The notes: generated from the letters alone by a model not told the origin. Shown: positions 1-9,718, counted from the first letter of the stretch. The stretch is 32,348 bases of DNA from Nemertoderma westbladi (GCA_032718475.1 JAUCBJ010006870.1:1-32348); one strand, 5' to 3'. Numbers and translations: made by a program.

Positions 1-850
1 GCCCGACCGCAACGTTGACCCCCCGCCAGCGTTGCCCGCCTTTGAATCCTCCGCTCTCCCTTCGTCGCCCAACCCCCCGATGCGCCCACCGCCTACTGGC
101 ACCTTAGCCCTCCATTATGCTAATAGCTACCGTAGCGGCGCATGCAAATCACAAAGTCTGACAGTCTCAGAAATCCCTTAGGATTATTGCGCAGAAAGGA
201 ATCACGTAGAACCATTAATCAAAAGGTAGAAATCATAGTTCAGTTGTAATTAGCAGTAATCGACAGGAATTAATTGAGAAACACAAGCAAGAATAATCGC
301 ACTCGAATTATTTTAAGAAACTAATCAAAATTAGCAAATTGCAGAAAATCAGTCAAAAAATACATAGGGACAGCTCAGCAAGTACAACAGCAATAATTGG
401 GGTGTCACATGGGGTTCTACCGGCACGCCGTCAATTTATAGGTGATCCGAGTGGGATGATGCAATAGGGTGACTCAATCGCTCTCCTATTGGCTCTCCAG
501 TCCATGCTAGCATTAGACCAACCTGGAAGCAGTTAATCCAATAAGGAGGCCGGATTGTAGCCCTATTGCTCAAATTATTACCATATATGGTAATGGTTCA
601 CGTCTCTGGCTACTGAACGGCCAGGACGGCGTCCCTATATGCTAGCCCTACTAAAGCTAATATCAGCAAGCACGGAATCCAGGGTCCGAATAAACTTACC
701 CTGGAACTATCTACATATAACCTAATACAAAATTACGTAGGTAGGGCTACATACTATACAAAATGAATGGATTCAACTATATGGGTGTTCCGATTTCCCT
801 ATCTAAATATCATTGCGTCATTATGCCTTATCTAAAATATTATGCTGCAC
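1..850. other. Edge region without a recognisable gene
   Basis: I see no convincing coding frame here. The first 120 bases are GC-rich and the rest is AT-rich. CCAAT-like words and a TATA-like word lie on the minus strand at about 430-570 (listed separately). The stretch could be the end of a gene or LTR that continues to the left of the window. Confidence 0.4.
433..570 (-). promoter_or_regulatory. Putative minus-strand promoter (TATA plus CCAAT boxes)
   Basis: Read on the minus strand, CCTATAAATT lies at 442-433, preceded upstream by CCAAT or ATTGG words near 480-545. This order and spacing fit an RNA polymerase II core promoter firing leftward, either for a gene beyond the window edge or for a partial LTR element. 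No transcript or coding sequence confirms it, and such words are common by chance. Confidence 0.25.
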
Positions 851-925
851 AACGGACTAATATTACGTACAGTATAACGGACTAATATTGCATACTGCAT
901 AACGGACTAATATTGCATACTGCAT
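851..925. repeat. Three tandem copies of a 25-bp unit
   Basis: Copies lie at 851-875, 876-900 and 901-925. The second and third are identical (they start aacggactaatattgcat), and the first differs at a few bases. A partial fourth copy, gatgactaataat, follows. The array ends about 17 bases before the truncated edge of the LINE fragment at 943. Confidence 0.9.
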
Positions 926-942
926 GATGACTAATAATATGG

Positions 943-1800
943 ACTTCTGTGTCACAATATAACAATCCAATGCCAGCAACGATTACTTCTGGTATTCCAT
1001 AAACTCTTAGGATTTCAAGCATTTTACCTCTATGGATGGAGTCGAATGCCTTCTTGAAGTCCACAAAAGTCATAACTGCGGAGAGATTCTTTGACTTAAT
1101 TCATTGAATCAGTCTCCGTAGTGCAAGTATCTGAGCTATTGTTGATCTACTTGGTCGAAATCCGTTTTGGCTCTTACGCAGTAGTTTCTCTATGTGAGGC
1201 CTAATCCTATATAGAATCATTTTATTGTATATTTTGGCAGCTACCATAAGCAGACAGATCCAAAGATAGTTTGTTGGTATACCGAGGTCTCCTTTCTTGG
1301 GGAGAGGCTTTAGTTGACCTTTAGTCCAAATTGGTGGAGGCTTTTCCCCTTATAACATCCGGTTGCAAACATTCAATAATGGTCTGTTTAGCACTCCTGT
1401 TTTCCATACCTCCGCTGGAATTTCATCTAATCCACTCGCTTTATTATTGGACATGCTATTAATGCTTCTTTGGAGTTCGGCAGGTGTGAAGTCCCCTGTC
1501 TCTATAGGTAGTGTCTTGTCATATATTTTCCTTGTAGGGCTGACCTCGATGTTTGGTGGCTGCCCAAGCAAATTGCTGAACTGATTTTACACTTCCCCAC
1601 ACGTTCTTCGGAACTATCGGCATTGAGGCGCCCCTTTGCACAACTTTTCCGACCAGATACCTCATTCACAGTTTGCCAGGTAAGTCTTGATTGTTGATGT
1701 ATGTGAGCAGTTGTAATTGCTTCTATTTTATCCTGTATGTACTTTTCCTGGCTGATGTTGTAGGCCATTTAATATCGTCCTTAGCTTTCTCAACCTTGGC
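943..1800 (-). mobile_element. Truncated LINE fragment (reverse transcriptase part)
   Basis: This stretch is closely similar to 23004-23857, so it is another copy of the same non-LTR retrotransposon family in the same orientation. The minus strand encodes broken pieces of the linker and the N-terminal half of the reverse transcriptase. Visible motifs include NKASGLDEIPAEVW (from about 1450) and FVDFKKAFDSIHRGKMLEIL (about 1065-1005), which holds the first catalytic aspartate region. The segment with the FADD motif and the C-terminus is absent because the copy is cut at about 943. Several frame breaks are present, so it is a dead fragment. The right edge, near 1797-1825, abuts the BEL element's target site. 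Confidence 0.85.
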
Positions 1801-1820
1801 GCGAAAAATCTACCAACTGC

Positions 1821-1825
1821 TTAAG
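1821..1825. repeat. Target site duplication of the BEL element, left copy
   Basis: The sequence ttaag directly precedes the left LTR and recurs at 5752-5756, directly after the right LTR. A 5-bp duplication fits BEL/Pao integration. Confidence 0.9.
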
Positions 1826-2084
1826 TGTCCGGAATATTTCGGAATCCCGGACATTGAAAATATCACAGACCGAAAGAAAACATGTATTTCTTGCTTGCTA
1901 GTATATTACTCAGTTCGTATATATATCAGTATATGATAGGACAACGTACATACATAAATGTCAGATAACACAAAACTAAAACAGTAAAACTAAAGGCCCA
2001 GTGTACTCTACTGCCGTACTGCCTGACTGAACTACCAACTGAAAGCACCCAGCTGATCATCCTAAATCCAGTATATTTGGGACA
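1826..2084 (-). repeat. 3' LTR of the BEL element
   Basis: This 259-bp repeat matches 5483-5751 nearly exactly. It lacks a 7-bp tgtactc duplication and a 3-bp insertion seen in the other copy. Its ends are tgtcc and ggaca in plus-strand reading. It is the 3' LTR because the element is coded on the minus strand. Confidence 0.93.
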
Positions 2085-2209
2085 CACTGGGCCCCAGAGA
2101 AAATACATATTTGCACAACAGATACTTAGCTTCATGGATAAGACAAAACTAGTAAGACACAAATATGTTTACATAGAAATTTGATTAAAAATATCTTTCA
2201 AATATAAAT

Positions 2210-3014
2210 TCAATCGCTTTCACCTTCACTTTCACTTTCATAGACTTGCATAATTTTACGTCTTGCGTCAATAGCAGCTTTACGTTTCGGTCGAACTACA
2301 TTAGCATTCAGTCTAATAATGTTACTCAATTTCGGTGAATTTGTGAACCATTGTCGCAAAGGAAACCGACCTTCCCTTAAAATAGCGCGACTTTGAATGT
2401 AAAAATCAATAAGTCGATCTTCGGATACCTCTGTATCCTGTAAATTGTCTACATACATATTTTGCAAAATTATTTTTGCAATAGGAGCATTACACTGTTT
2501 AAGGTGATGTTGAATAGTTGAGTTCAACAAAAATTGGCTGCAGTTTGCACCAAATAAAACCACTTTAAATCTATAAGTCAAAATTGGACTATTAAGATCA
2601 AATGGATTTTTAGGCCAAAGAAATCTAGTGACGTCACGGTCTATTTCGGCTAACCCTATTTGAAAATAAGCCTTTTCAATATCAGAAATAGCACAGAAAT
2701 TATGAATACGAAAACGTAACAATAAATCATACAGTAGTTGATTTGTAGGCGGACCAGTTAACAAACAATCATTTAAACTGACATTGTTTTTACCGCTACC
2801 AGAAGAACAATCATACACTATACGTAAAGGAGTAGTGGCGGATTGCGGTTTTTCTACACCGTGGTGTGGTATATAGTGCACCAGATTACCGCTACGAGTG
2901 ATTCCATTGGATACAAAAATATCATCAACAGGAACTAATTCAATAAAATTTCTAGTTAACTGCTCATTAACTAAGTTATTGTAACAAGTTAGAAAGTCTG
3001 GGTTTCTACGTAAT
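2210..3014 (-). pseudogene. BEL/Pao Pol remnant: reverse transcriptase, in-frame deleted
   Basis: The minus-strand frame runs from about 3025 down to a stop at 2210. It begins with the BEL-type pre-RT text (NPDFLTCYNN, then VHYIPHHGVEKP) and the RT core: LRIVYDCSSG, then AISDIEKAYFQIGL with the first catalytic Asp, RFLWPKN, and YVDN in place of the usual YxDD-type motif. YVDN occurs in some BEL/Pao elements, so it need not be a defect. Shortly after the RT thumb region, at about 2330, the text changes abruptly to a basic, then acidic, tail and stops. RNase H and the integrase core are absent. The most likely cause is an internal deletion that joined RT to the far C-terminus of Pol. This frame is offset by one from gag-protease. 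Confidence 0.85.
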
Positions 3015-5270
3015 TTATTTAATGTAGATTAGTGATAAATGGGCGTGGTTTTGTAACCATGGCAACCTTGTAATGTACATACCATCACTATATTCAATGC
3101 TATTATTAAATTCAAGAATAGCTGTTTCGTGATCAAAATTGGTAGCATTCATGTTAATACCAATTTCATCTAAACTCCACAAACGTTCTAAACATACAGA
3201 AACGTCATTACATTGGAGACATAATTCACTTGGTTTAACATTGCAATATTCAAAATTATGATTTACACTAATGCCAATGTGCATAACAGAAATAACGTTA
3301 TTTTGTATACGTGTATCAGAAATCTTACCAGAATGTACATTTCCTACTATGATATTACCCAAATTGGATGGTAATACATTTACGTCATTTATAACATTAT
3401 CATTGTAAACAAAATTGAAATACTGATCACTACCAATAAGTAAACAAATATTGGAAATGGAATCCCCACGGCAAGGATCCGCTAAACTAAATCCTTGTAA
3501 TGTAAACCGATCGACGATCGCGGAACGGCCCGGAGTCGACAAACGAGGCAATCTATCAACTAAAATAGCGTTTGTTTCCACGAAACCATCTGAGGTTTCA
3601 ACGTTAAATGAAACTACATCGTACCATTGACACAATCCGTCACTATTAATCCCATCGATACCGATCCAAATCCGTTCCACAATAGGAAGATGTAATGATT
3701 CAGCAGCTTGACGGAGCAATAGAGTACGTTGCGAGTCTTGATCGAAAAGCGCCCGCAACTTATAGGTACGACGATTATTATCGCTAATAACCGGAACTAC
3801 GGCAGTCGGTAGTAGCGTTGAATGGTTATCGGTAACCAGAGTAGAAAAGGAGACGGAGGCAACACTTCCCTTTGAACCACTAGATGCAGTCGGTTGTCGG
3901 TTTGTGTCTCTAGAGCTAGATGCTTGGGATTGTAATAACGTGGAACCGTGAAGCACTGTATGATGGCGACTGTTACAAACGAAACAATTTTGAGTCGAAC
4001 ACTTCGATAAGTTCGAATGTTCCGGTTTTAAACAGTTGGTACACAGCTTTAATTCATTGACGCGCTGTGCTTTCTTATCAGGCGTTTTATATATATCGCA
4101 GAAACGAACGCTATGCTCACCCTTACACAGGAAGCATTTTATCGGCCTTATAGGTCTATTAGTGAACGTCTTCGATGATGGAGATGAGACGGAGAACGAA
4201 CCGGCGGTTCCGCCTCTGACGTCTTCCGGAGAAAACCTCTTCTTGTCGACCCAACCTCCCTTTCCCTTCGAAGAAATTGTTGGCTGGGATTCTAGCGAAG
4301 TTAACTGCTCGATCTCCTCTTGAAGAGCTTTACGTAGTTCGTCAAGGGTCCAATATGAAGTTCGAGCCGCACGATTAATGTTATCTCGGATTTTGGCGGG
4401 AAGTTTCCTCAACAAAATTTCAGAATAGACATATCCCGCCTCTTCCACATTACCACCGAGATTCCTAATGCCACGTATCTGAGCCTCGTACATAGCTCGG
4501 AACGCAGCAAGTTCCCGAGATGACGCACCCGGGGACTCCAAATCTAGAAGTAGATGTAAACGCGACCGCATAATTAATTGCGGTTTACCGAACGATTCGC
4601 GTAGTAACTGGACAGCTTCCTCGTAATCTTCGTTCGATCTTTGGAAGTTGTCGACTAGTCTGGCAGCATCTCCGCTGAGCTGCCCTTCTAGGTAGGAAAA
4701 CTTCGTCGCCCCAGCTAAATCGGAACGGCTATGAACGGCGTCGTTAAATCTATCCCAAAAGTTAGTCCAGTCGACTGGATTGCCACTGAAAACCGGAAGC
4801 TTTAATACCGGAAGCTTCTGAGTTTTATGAGGGTTTGTAGAGGACGCACCTGATGTATTATGATTGCGAGGATGTTGTGGTTGGCCCATATCATCGAATT
4901 GACCATGATAATCACCAGAATTGAAACGATTGTTGTCCTCTCTAATTCGTATGAACTTCTCACAACGTCGTATTGTGGAAGAAATTCGCATATCGTCCTT
5001 GGAATTCGTTTCTATATCCGCAGCAATGACGTCAGCCTCGACAATATGAGAATATATTTCCTCGTTGACATCGTTCAACTTCGACTGTTGAACTCGAAGA
5101 GCCTCGATAACATCCCGGATCGTGTCGACATCCGGATCGGTTACAAACTCCCTAGTGGCTGCGTCAACATAGATTAAACCATCGAGTTGAGTCATTAGTC
5201 GAGACGCTACCGACTTGTGACCTCGTTGCTTATTTTTCAGGTGTCGTAAGGTGTCAGCATCCATGTCCAT
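3015..5270 (-). CDS. BEL/Pao Gag-protease polyprotein
   Basis: An open frame of about 751 residues. The start is the ATG at 5270 (an upstream in-frame TAA lies a few codons away); residue numbers here count from the GTG one codon earlier. Residues about 150-330 form a DUF1759-type Gag domain (LPVLKLPVFSGNPVDW...FWDRF). Residues about 380-392 form a CX2CX3HX4C zinc knuckle, and 411-442 hold further Cys/His clusters ending in a C..C...HH pattern. From about 505 comes a DUF1758-type retropepsin, where ALFDQDSQ stands where family members usually have D-[ST/Q]-G-S. The catalytic-loop glycine is therefore replaced by Asp, and the protease is probably weak or dead. The frame ends at 3015 in YIK-stop, just where Pol should continue. 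BEL/Pao elements normally make one continuous Gag-Pol, so a one-base frame change lies near 3015-3040. Confidence 0.88.
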   Translation of the reverse strand: MDMDADTLRHLKNKQRGHKSVASRLMTQLDGLIYVDAATREFVTDPDVDTIRDVIEALRVQQSKLNDVNEEIYSHIVEADVIAADIETNSKDDMRISSTIRRCEKFIRIREDNNRFNSGDYHGQFDDMGQPQHPRNHNTSGASSTNPHKTQKLPVLKLPVFSGNPVDWTNFWDRFNDAVHSRSDLAGATKFSYLEGQLSGDAARLVDNFQRSNEDYEEAVQLLRESFGKPQLIMRSRLHLLLDLESPGASSRELAAFRAMYEAQIRGIRNLGGNVEEAGYVYSEILLRKLPAKIRDNINRAARTSYWTLDELRKALQEEIEQLTSLESQPTISSKGKGGWVDKKRFSPEDVRGGTAGSFSVSSPSSKTFTNRPIRPIKCFLCKGEHSVRFCDIYKTPDKKAQRVNELKLCTNCLKPEHSNLSKCSTQNCFVCNSRHHTVLHGSTLLQSQASSSRDTNRQPTASSGSKGSVASVSFSTLVTDNHSTLLPTAVVPVISDNNRRTYKLRALFDQDSQRTLLLRQAAESLHLPIVERIWIGIDGINSDGLCQWYDVVSFNVETSDGFVETNAILVDRLPRLSTPGRSAIVDRFTLQGFSLADPCRGDSISNICLLIGSDQYFNFVYNDNVINDVNVLPSNLGNIIVGNVHSGKISDTRIQNNVISVMHIGISVNHNFEYCNVKPSELCLQCNDVSVCLERLWSLDEIGINMNATNFDHETAILEFNNSIEYSDGMYITRLPWLQNHAHLSLIYIK

Positions 5271-5462
5271 CACGCTATTACGTTGCCGTTAAATCGGGAT
5301 CCGTTGACCCAATACAGCAATAGCTGAATAGGCAAGCCTGATTGCTGACTACTGGACTAGCAGACAAGTCTGCTACTGCTAGTGCTGCGGTAAAACGATT
5401 AGGCTCTACCGGTATTACCGGTAAGAGTTATTAAATTGTCAGGACGACAATTTCCGGGCGAG

Positions 5463-5480
5463 TCCCGGGTCACCGCACCA
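5463..5480 (-). promoter_or_regulatory. Primer-binding site of the BEL element
   Basis: Two bases inside the 5' LTR, the minus strand reads TGGTGCGGTGACCCGGGA. It begins with TGG, the complement of a tRNA CCA end, and matches 18 bases of a plausible tRNA 3' end whose acceptor stem would start GCGGTGA. That stem looks glycine-tRNA-like, but I cannot assign the tRNA securely. Confidence 0.75.
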
Positions 5481-5482
5481 AA

Positions 5483-5751
5483 TGTCCGGAATATTTCGGA
5501 ATCCCGGACATCGAAAATATCACAGACCGAAAGAAAACATGTATTTCTTGCTTGCTAGTATATTACTCAGTTCGTATATATATCAGTATATGATAGGTGG
5601 ATAACGTACATACATAAATGTCAGATAACACAAAACTAAAACAGTAAAACTAAAGGCCCAGTGTACTCTGTACTCTACTGCCGTACTGCCTGACTGAACT
5701 ACCAACTGAAAGCACCCAGCTGATCATCCTAAATCCAGTATATTTGGGACA
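5483..5751 (-). repeat. 5' LTR of the BEL element
   Basis: A 269-bp terminal repeat matching 1826-2084, with one extra copy of a 7-bp tgtactc word and one 3-bp insertion. It contains AT-rich TATA-like sequence (gtatatatatcagtatatg) near 5572-5592. On the minus strand it precedes the primer-binding site and gag, so it would hold the promoter. Confidence 0.93.
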
Positions 5752-5756
5752 TTAAG
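5752..5756. repeat. Target site duplication of the BEL element, right copy
   Basis: ttaag follows the right LTR directly and matches 1821-1825. Confidence 0.9.
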
Positions 5757-5935
5757 ACCCAGCATAACCCAATCAGTACGACAAAGGATCAAATATTGGC
5801 AAGGATACTCCACAGTGAATTTAATCGAACTCTGTCATCTCCCATGGTATACCGCCAACGCATCTTTACCTTAACACTGCTTTCAACCAAACTTGCAGTC
5901 GGAATTGGGCGCTGGAGCAGTGTGGGGCGAGCCAC
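5757..5935 (-). pseudogene. Possible hAT transposase C-terminal relic
   Basis: The minus strand reads PIPTASLVESS and then, a few codons on, YTMGDDRVRLNSLWSILANI before an in-frame TGA. This resembles the C-terminal dimerisation region of hAT transposases, which typically has P.sTA..ERsFS, a basic stretch, and TMG.DRLn.L.LL.I. The resemblance is by eye and the stretch is short. An alternative is the linker of the neighbouring LINE fragment, whose text resumes on the other side of the BEL element at 1797-1825. It has no start and is interrupted, so it is not functional. Confidence 0.4.
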
Positions 5936-6951
5936 GAAAGTAAGCGATTTTTAGATATTGGTACCACTATCTCAATCGGTGTGTCTTTAAGATCTGTAGA
6001 TCTCTAGATCGACAGATCTGTAGATCCGTGTTTTTAAACGTTAATAACTCAGCCAATCCTTGATGATATTTTATCCAAACTTGGTACACATGTTGTTTGG
6101 CAAAAGTTTATAAATTTTCCAAATATAATTTTCGTGGGGCCTTCATGACGAGCGCAACGAGGCTAATGAAAGAGGTGAGTATTGTGTTGACTATTCTCGT
6201 AAACAACATTGTTTAGCTAGCATATTGGACGATATGTCATTTTATCAGTAACCTGTGGCGGATTGTTTTATGCTTTATTTTGATGACCAGATGTAAAGGA
6301 CGAGTGCAACGAGGAATGTAAGGAAGACGAGCCTGTGTTGACTATACTCCTAATAACGAGTATTGTTTTGACTCTAATCCTAAACCACATGGTTTAGCAT
6401 ATTTGACTATATATCATTTTGTTTAGTACTGATAATGGAACGTTGTTAGGTATATACTGTATTTGGTGACCAGGTTGTACTAGACGAACGCATTGAGATT
6501 TGCAATGGGTATCCATCTGCCATAAATCAGCAGTTCCTCCCTTAGTTTCGAGACCTTGTATAGTTGTTATAAAGTTCGTCAGTCTGCGTTTAAGAAAAAA
6601 TATTTTGAGACAAAACAGGATGAGCGCAACGAAGCTAATGAAGGAAACGAGCATTGCGTAAAACTAAAAATATCACGCTTAACTTAAAAATAATACTGTT
6701 AAGTTAGTTAATACTGTTTACAAATGACTGTTAAAGCGCGTGTAAGGGCAAACTGAAATTAATCGTTTTTTTACAACCAGTTTAACTCAAACTGAAAGCA
6801 TCACTCATTGGTATTTAGGGAAAGACGGTTTTCGTATATCTAATAGAGATTTAGTACACTCTCTTATATAGGATCTCGTGTTGCGCGAAGGCCCCACAAA
6901 GTGTTATCACCTACACCTTTGTAAGTATTGTACTGTAATACGCAATTGGAA
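5936..6951. other. Gene-free stretch with degenerate repeats and an inverted repeat
   Basis: Short palindromic words (agatctgtagatc) cluster at 5991-6030. From about 6148 a degenerate unit of roughly 150-300 bases recurs, with the landmarks gagcgcaacgaggctaatga (about 6150, 6301 and 6621), gtgttgactat and ggtgaccag. An 11-bp inverted repeat, gtggggccttc at 6134-6144 and its complement at 6887-6897, brackets the region. A nearby gcgcaac word also occurs in inverted form at each end. This may be a decayed non-autonomous transposon. I see no protein. Confidence 0.5.
6936..6951. repeat. Target site duplication of LINE copy 1, 5' side
   Basis: taatacgcaattggaa is identical to 9764-9779, which follows the LINE's TAG-repeat tail. 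Confidence 0.93.
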
Positions 6952-6984
6952 AAGCCATTGGTGAATCTGAGGCAAGTCACTAGA

Positions 6985-8037
6985 CTAGCCTCAGTAAACA
7001 CCCTAACACTCAGGTCCCCAATGCGACAAGGTTAGCTGACTGCCTTGGCAGATAAGCTTTCTCTTAACGCAGTGGGTGTTCAAGAGCACCGAATGCAGAC
7101 TGGACAGACTGATGAGGTTCTGATTAAGGACATGGGGGGCGGTTGGCGACTCGCCTTCGCTTCAGCAGATGATAGTGGAAATGGTGGAATTGGTCGATTG
7201 ATGAATCCAACTGCACATGCAGCATTGGACAAAATAGACCAAATCTCTAACCGCATCTTCCGTTGCCACTTCTCATGTTCTGGAAGACTGGCTAAGAAGT
7301 TTCCTAAGGTGGTTCTGATTGTGTGCTACTCTCCAACTAGTGTTGCCCCTGTAGAGGAGGTGGAAAATTTCTACCAGAATCTACAAGCAGCTACTGATGG
7401 AGTGGATCCGCATGCATTCTTAACATTCCTGGGAGACTTTAATGCAAGTCTGCATCAATTACCTACATCGCCCTGGGTCTATAGCAAGTGTGTTAACCGA
7501 AATTCCGTCCATCTTCAGGATTTTATCTCTGGAAATGGATTGTTTTCGGCTGGAACCCAGTTCAAGAAAAGAACTGGAAAGCTATGGACTCATAGTGGAC
7601 CCAGTGGTCACAAGTCCCAGATAGACCATATCCTGTTTCGTAGGAAATATAGGAACTCTATACAAGACTGTAATGCATTTACACTACGACCCTTCTCCAG
7701 TGATTACCGCCTTATTGTGGCCAAGGTAAGACTTAGTCTGCGTGCTAGCAGAACAACGAAATCTGCCTTGCCGCGGCATGACTGGTCCTCTCTGTTGCAA
7801 CAGCCAAGTGTGAGATCCAGCTTCACACTACAGCTGAGCAACAGTTATGAGGTTCTTTACTCTGAGGCGGCAGATCACTGTGAGGGCTATACTGCCTTCA
7901 CAGAGGCAGTTAAGGCAGAGGCAGAGTCCCGACTCAAACAGACGACAGCGGCCAAGAAGCAGTTAAGGCTGCATCTAGGTCCTTGCTGGTCTTGCCGTGC
8001 TTGCTGGTCGAAAAAGCCAACCAACCACCAAGGTTAA
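6985..8037 (+). pseudogene. LINE endonuclease domain (degenerate)
   Basis: An exonuclease/endonuclease/phosphatase-fold domain that nicks target DNA. The text begins near 6985 with a VNTL-like start of the domain, is broken by a TAG at 7033, then runs open from 7036. Numbering from the TTG codon at 7045, GVQEHR (residues 11-16) carries the metal-binding Glu, GDFNA (130-134) the catalytic Asp/Asn, and QIDHILF (192-198) the late Asp. The last motif, normally SDH, reads SDY at 219-221, so the catalytic His is lost. Downstream, the linker shifts frame near 7990 and continues in the frame open at 7997-8236. Confidence 0.88.
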
Positions 8038-9718
8038 GGCTGAATCACCAGCCGATCGCCTCAATGGTTGGAGGGCCCACTTTGAAAAGCTCCTCAATAA
8101 TGACAGGGTATTGCCTGATAACTTTATAGATGTAAAAGTGTCTCAGTCTGTACTCCCAGATATTCCCATTGGTGATATCTCCTTTGCAGAAGTGAAGGCT
8201 GCTGCAAAGAGCATTAAGACTAATCGTGCCAGTTGAGTAGGTGGTGTTCCCCCTGAGGTCTTTAAAATACCTGAGTGTTTAAAGCTCATCAATCCCATCA
8301 TAGTAGACATGTATCGAACAACAAGAGTCCCACAAGAAATGAAAACAAATAAGTTGGTGCCAGTTCCCAAGGAGGGCAACCTAACATTCTATGGTTCTTT
8401 TCGGGGAATCTCATTGATCTCGATTGCTGCAAAGCTATACAATAGAATTATATTAAATCGCATCAGGGATCCCATTGAGAGACTGCCCCGTGGAAATCAG
8501 AATGGGTTCCGTAAAGGTCGTGGGACCATGGAGCCAATTTTGGCACTTAGAAGGATAATTGAAGAGTTATCAAAAAAGAAAGACAGGCATCTGGCTATTA
8601 CCTTTGTTGACTTCTTCAAGGCCTTTGATTCAGTCTCTCGCTCACGCATGTTCAGCATACTTTCATTATATGGGATTCCTGATGAAATTATTGCAGCAAT
8701 TAGATCAGTATACGATGGTTCGACAACATTTGTGTCAACTGTTGACGGTGACACAGAACCATTTGAAGTGTTATGGGGCGTTTTCCAGGGAGACACACTT
8801 GCACCATTCTTGTTCATAATTGTTGTTGACTATGTTCTACGCATGTCCTTAGATCATCATAATGATGATGGGGTGATGATAACTCCAACTACTGGCTCCA
8901 GAAGTCGAGGAAATCCTGCCAAGTACCTAACTGATCTAGGCTATGACTTAGGAGTACTCTCAGAATCACTAGAGGGAGCCCAACGGCTCCTCAGCACATT
9001 AGAACATATTGCTTCTAGTGTTGGTCTTTTTATTAACTCCAGAAAGACCAAAATTTTGACAGTTAACTTTGAAAGTCCTCAGCAAGTCTCTGATCGGATG
9101 AGCATAAGCTCAAAAGATGGTATGCTTGAGCATGTGGATGACTTCTGTTACCTGGGATCATGGATCCCGAAGTCAGGTGAGGACCTTCGAATACGTAAGG
9201 GAAAGGCATGGGCAGCCTTTAATAGGCTTTCCAGGATTTGGAAGTCACCGAGAATTAATCGGAAACTTAAGGTCCGATTATTTAGAGCAGCAGTAGTTCC
9301 AGTACTCCTCTATGGGAGTCCATGCTGGGCTCTAACTGCTGAGGACACCAAATGCTGACTGGATGGCACATTCACAAGAATGCTACGCCGGGTTAATTGT
9401 GTCAAGTACGATGCACACATCTCCAACCAGACACTATATAACATTGGAGGTGTCTCATTGGTTCCCCCAAGCTTGACACTAGAACAAAATCGCCTCCGCT
9501 TTGCAGGACATTGCTTTCGCCGTGAGGACCAGCCAGTGCATAATCTTGTACTTCGGCAGCCTCATGGAGTGAATAAGCATGGTGGACAGCCCATGACTTT
9601 CTTGAGACGCATCTTAAAGGACACTGGCCTTGAAGATGCGGATGATCTAGCAAATGTCATGGGTGATAGGGAGTTGTGGCGGTGCAATTTTGTCGATAAG
9701 CCGGCACAACATTCTTAA
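7997..9718 (+). pseudogene. LINE reverse transcriptase and C-terminal domain (degenerate)
   Basis: One reading frame with in-frame TGA stops at 8234 and 9356. It runs through the linker (SPADRLNGWRAHFEKLLNN), a P..VFK segment, the RT fingers (NQNGFRKGR), ITFVDFFKAFDSVSRSRM with the first catalytic Asp, and the GVFQGDTLAP motif. The catalytic [FY]ADD box at about 8930-8950 reads TDLGYDLGVLS: two codons (6 bp) are missing, which removes the double aspartate. After it come the DUF6451-like segment (FCYLGSWIPK...IRKGKAWAAFNRL) and the C-terminal zinc-free tail (GHCFRREDQPVHNLVL). The 9356 stop sits where relatives have a codon compatible with CGA, so CpG decay is likely. Confidence 0.9.

Larger units (their letters stand above)
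1826..5751 (-). mobile_element. BEL/Pao LTR retrotransposon, internally deleted
   Basis: Two direct terminal repeats (1826-2084 and 5483-5751) bracket minus-strand frames for Gag, aspartic protease and part of a reverse transcriptase. The outer ends are tgtcc...gggaca, and a perfect 5-bp duplication (ttaag) flanks the whole. The LTRs differ by only two substitutions and two indels (3 and 7 bp), so the insertion is recent. The element is about 3.9 kb, well short of a full BEL/Pao element. RNase H and most of the integrase are missing, so it could move only with help from another copy. The DUF1759-type Gag, DUF1758-type protease and BEL-type RT text place it in BEL/Pao rather than Gypsy or Copia. 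Confidence 0.93.

Noticed and set aside
3000-3060. Programmed frameshift in the BEL element
   Set aside because: No clear slippery site was seen. A private one-base indel explains it more simply.
4036-5177. Plus-strand open frames at 4036-4323 and 4860-5177
   Set aside because: They lie opposite the BEL Gag frame, have no family resemblance, and are explained as antisense shadows.
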